Shown in pieces: positions 63,998 through 64,000 of a stretch of DNA of 64,000 nucleotides. Origin of the DNA: Heloderma charlesbogerti (taxonomy: Eukaryota; Chordata; Lepidosauria; Squamata; Helodermatidae); NCBI GenBank assembly GCA_026122225.1, contig JANEZZ010001872.1:124001-188000 (forward strand). The letters are read 5' to 3'. A model generated the notes under the pieces. It was not told the DNA's origin, made no database searches, and saw only the letters and a program-made list of their open reading frames with translations. Both the position numbers and the translations under genes were made by a program. Each line of letters starts with the position of its first letter. The first letter of the stretch is position 1.

Positions 63998-64000
63998 TTC

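Overview
This is vertebrate nuclear DNA, most likely from a squamate reptile and probably a lizard. The assignment rests on the repeats together: a BovB (RTE) LINE, L2 and CR1 LINE pieces, squamate-type tRNA-derived SINEs, a CORE/MIR-like SINE, a DIRS tyrosine-recombinase retroelement, a Tc1/mariner relic, a Sushi-type Gypsy chromovirus and many hAT non-autonomous transposons. I found no host protein-coding exon, tRNA, rRNA or other host RNA gene in the 64 kb. All recognisable coding sequence belongs to transposable elements.

Layout. 1-8 kb: unique-looking AT-rich DNA with small palindromic MITEs, two tRNA-SINEs and a 221-bp direct duplication. 8.1-11.5 kb: hAT elements in and around a Tc1 relic, and a SINE nested in another hAT copy. 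11.5-23 kb: mostly featureless, with L2 3' ends, a CORE-SINE and MITEs. 23.0-26.8 kb: an L2 3' end and a 5'-truncated BovB with an 11-bp target duplication, interrupted by a hAT element. 27.2-33.2 kb: five hAT palindromic elements around a minus-strand DIRS relic. 33-40.3 kb: sparse, with one intact hAT element at 38.1-39.0. 40.3-49.0 kb: an inverted-repeat pair enclosing a ~150-bp tandem satellite, into which a 6.4-kb Gypsy chromovirus (LTR-gag-pro-RT-RH-IN-chromodomain-LTR, 5-bp target duplication) inserted; a hAT element later landed in its RT. 49-62 kb: L2 pieces, MITEs, an uncharacterised retroelement-like relic, a solo-LTR candidate and one more intact hAT element. 61.9-64.0 kb: a CR1 fragment and a nearly intact L2 ORF2 (endonuclease plus reverse transcriptase) running off the window.

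The most unusual content is a non-autonomous hAT family present in 13 copies (about 10.1 kb by summed coordinates). Copies end in TAGGGATG/CATCCCTA. Five elements with these termini have perfect 8-bp target duplications (four core-bearing, one core-less) and three more have near-perfect ones. The bodies are hierarchical palindromes: the whole element folds on itself and each module is itself a hairpin. Two end modules (called A and B here) are mixed freely. Nearly every end carries an outward-facing consensus 5' splice donor (GGTAAGT) next to GC/CpG-rich DNA and YY1-like ATGGCGGC motifs, so each end resembles a mini promoter, first exon and donor pointing into the flanking genome. That functional reading is inference; the sequence pattern is directly visible.
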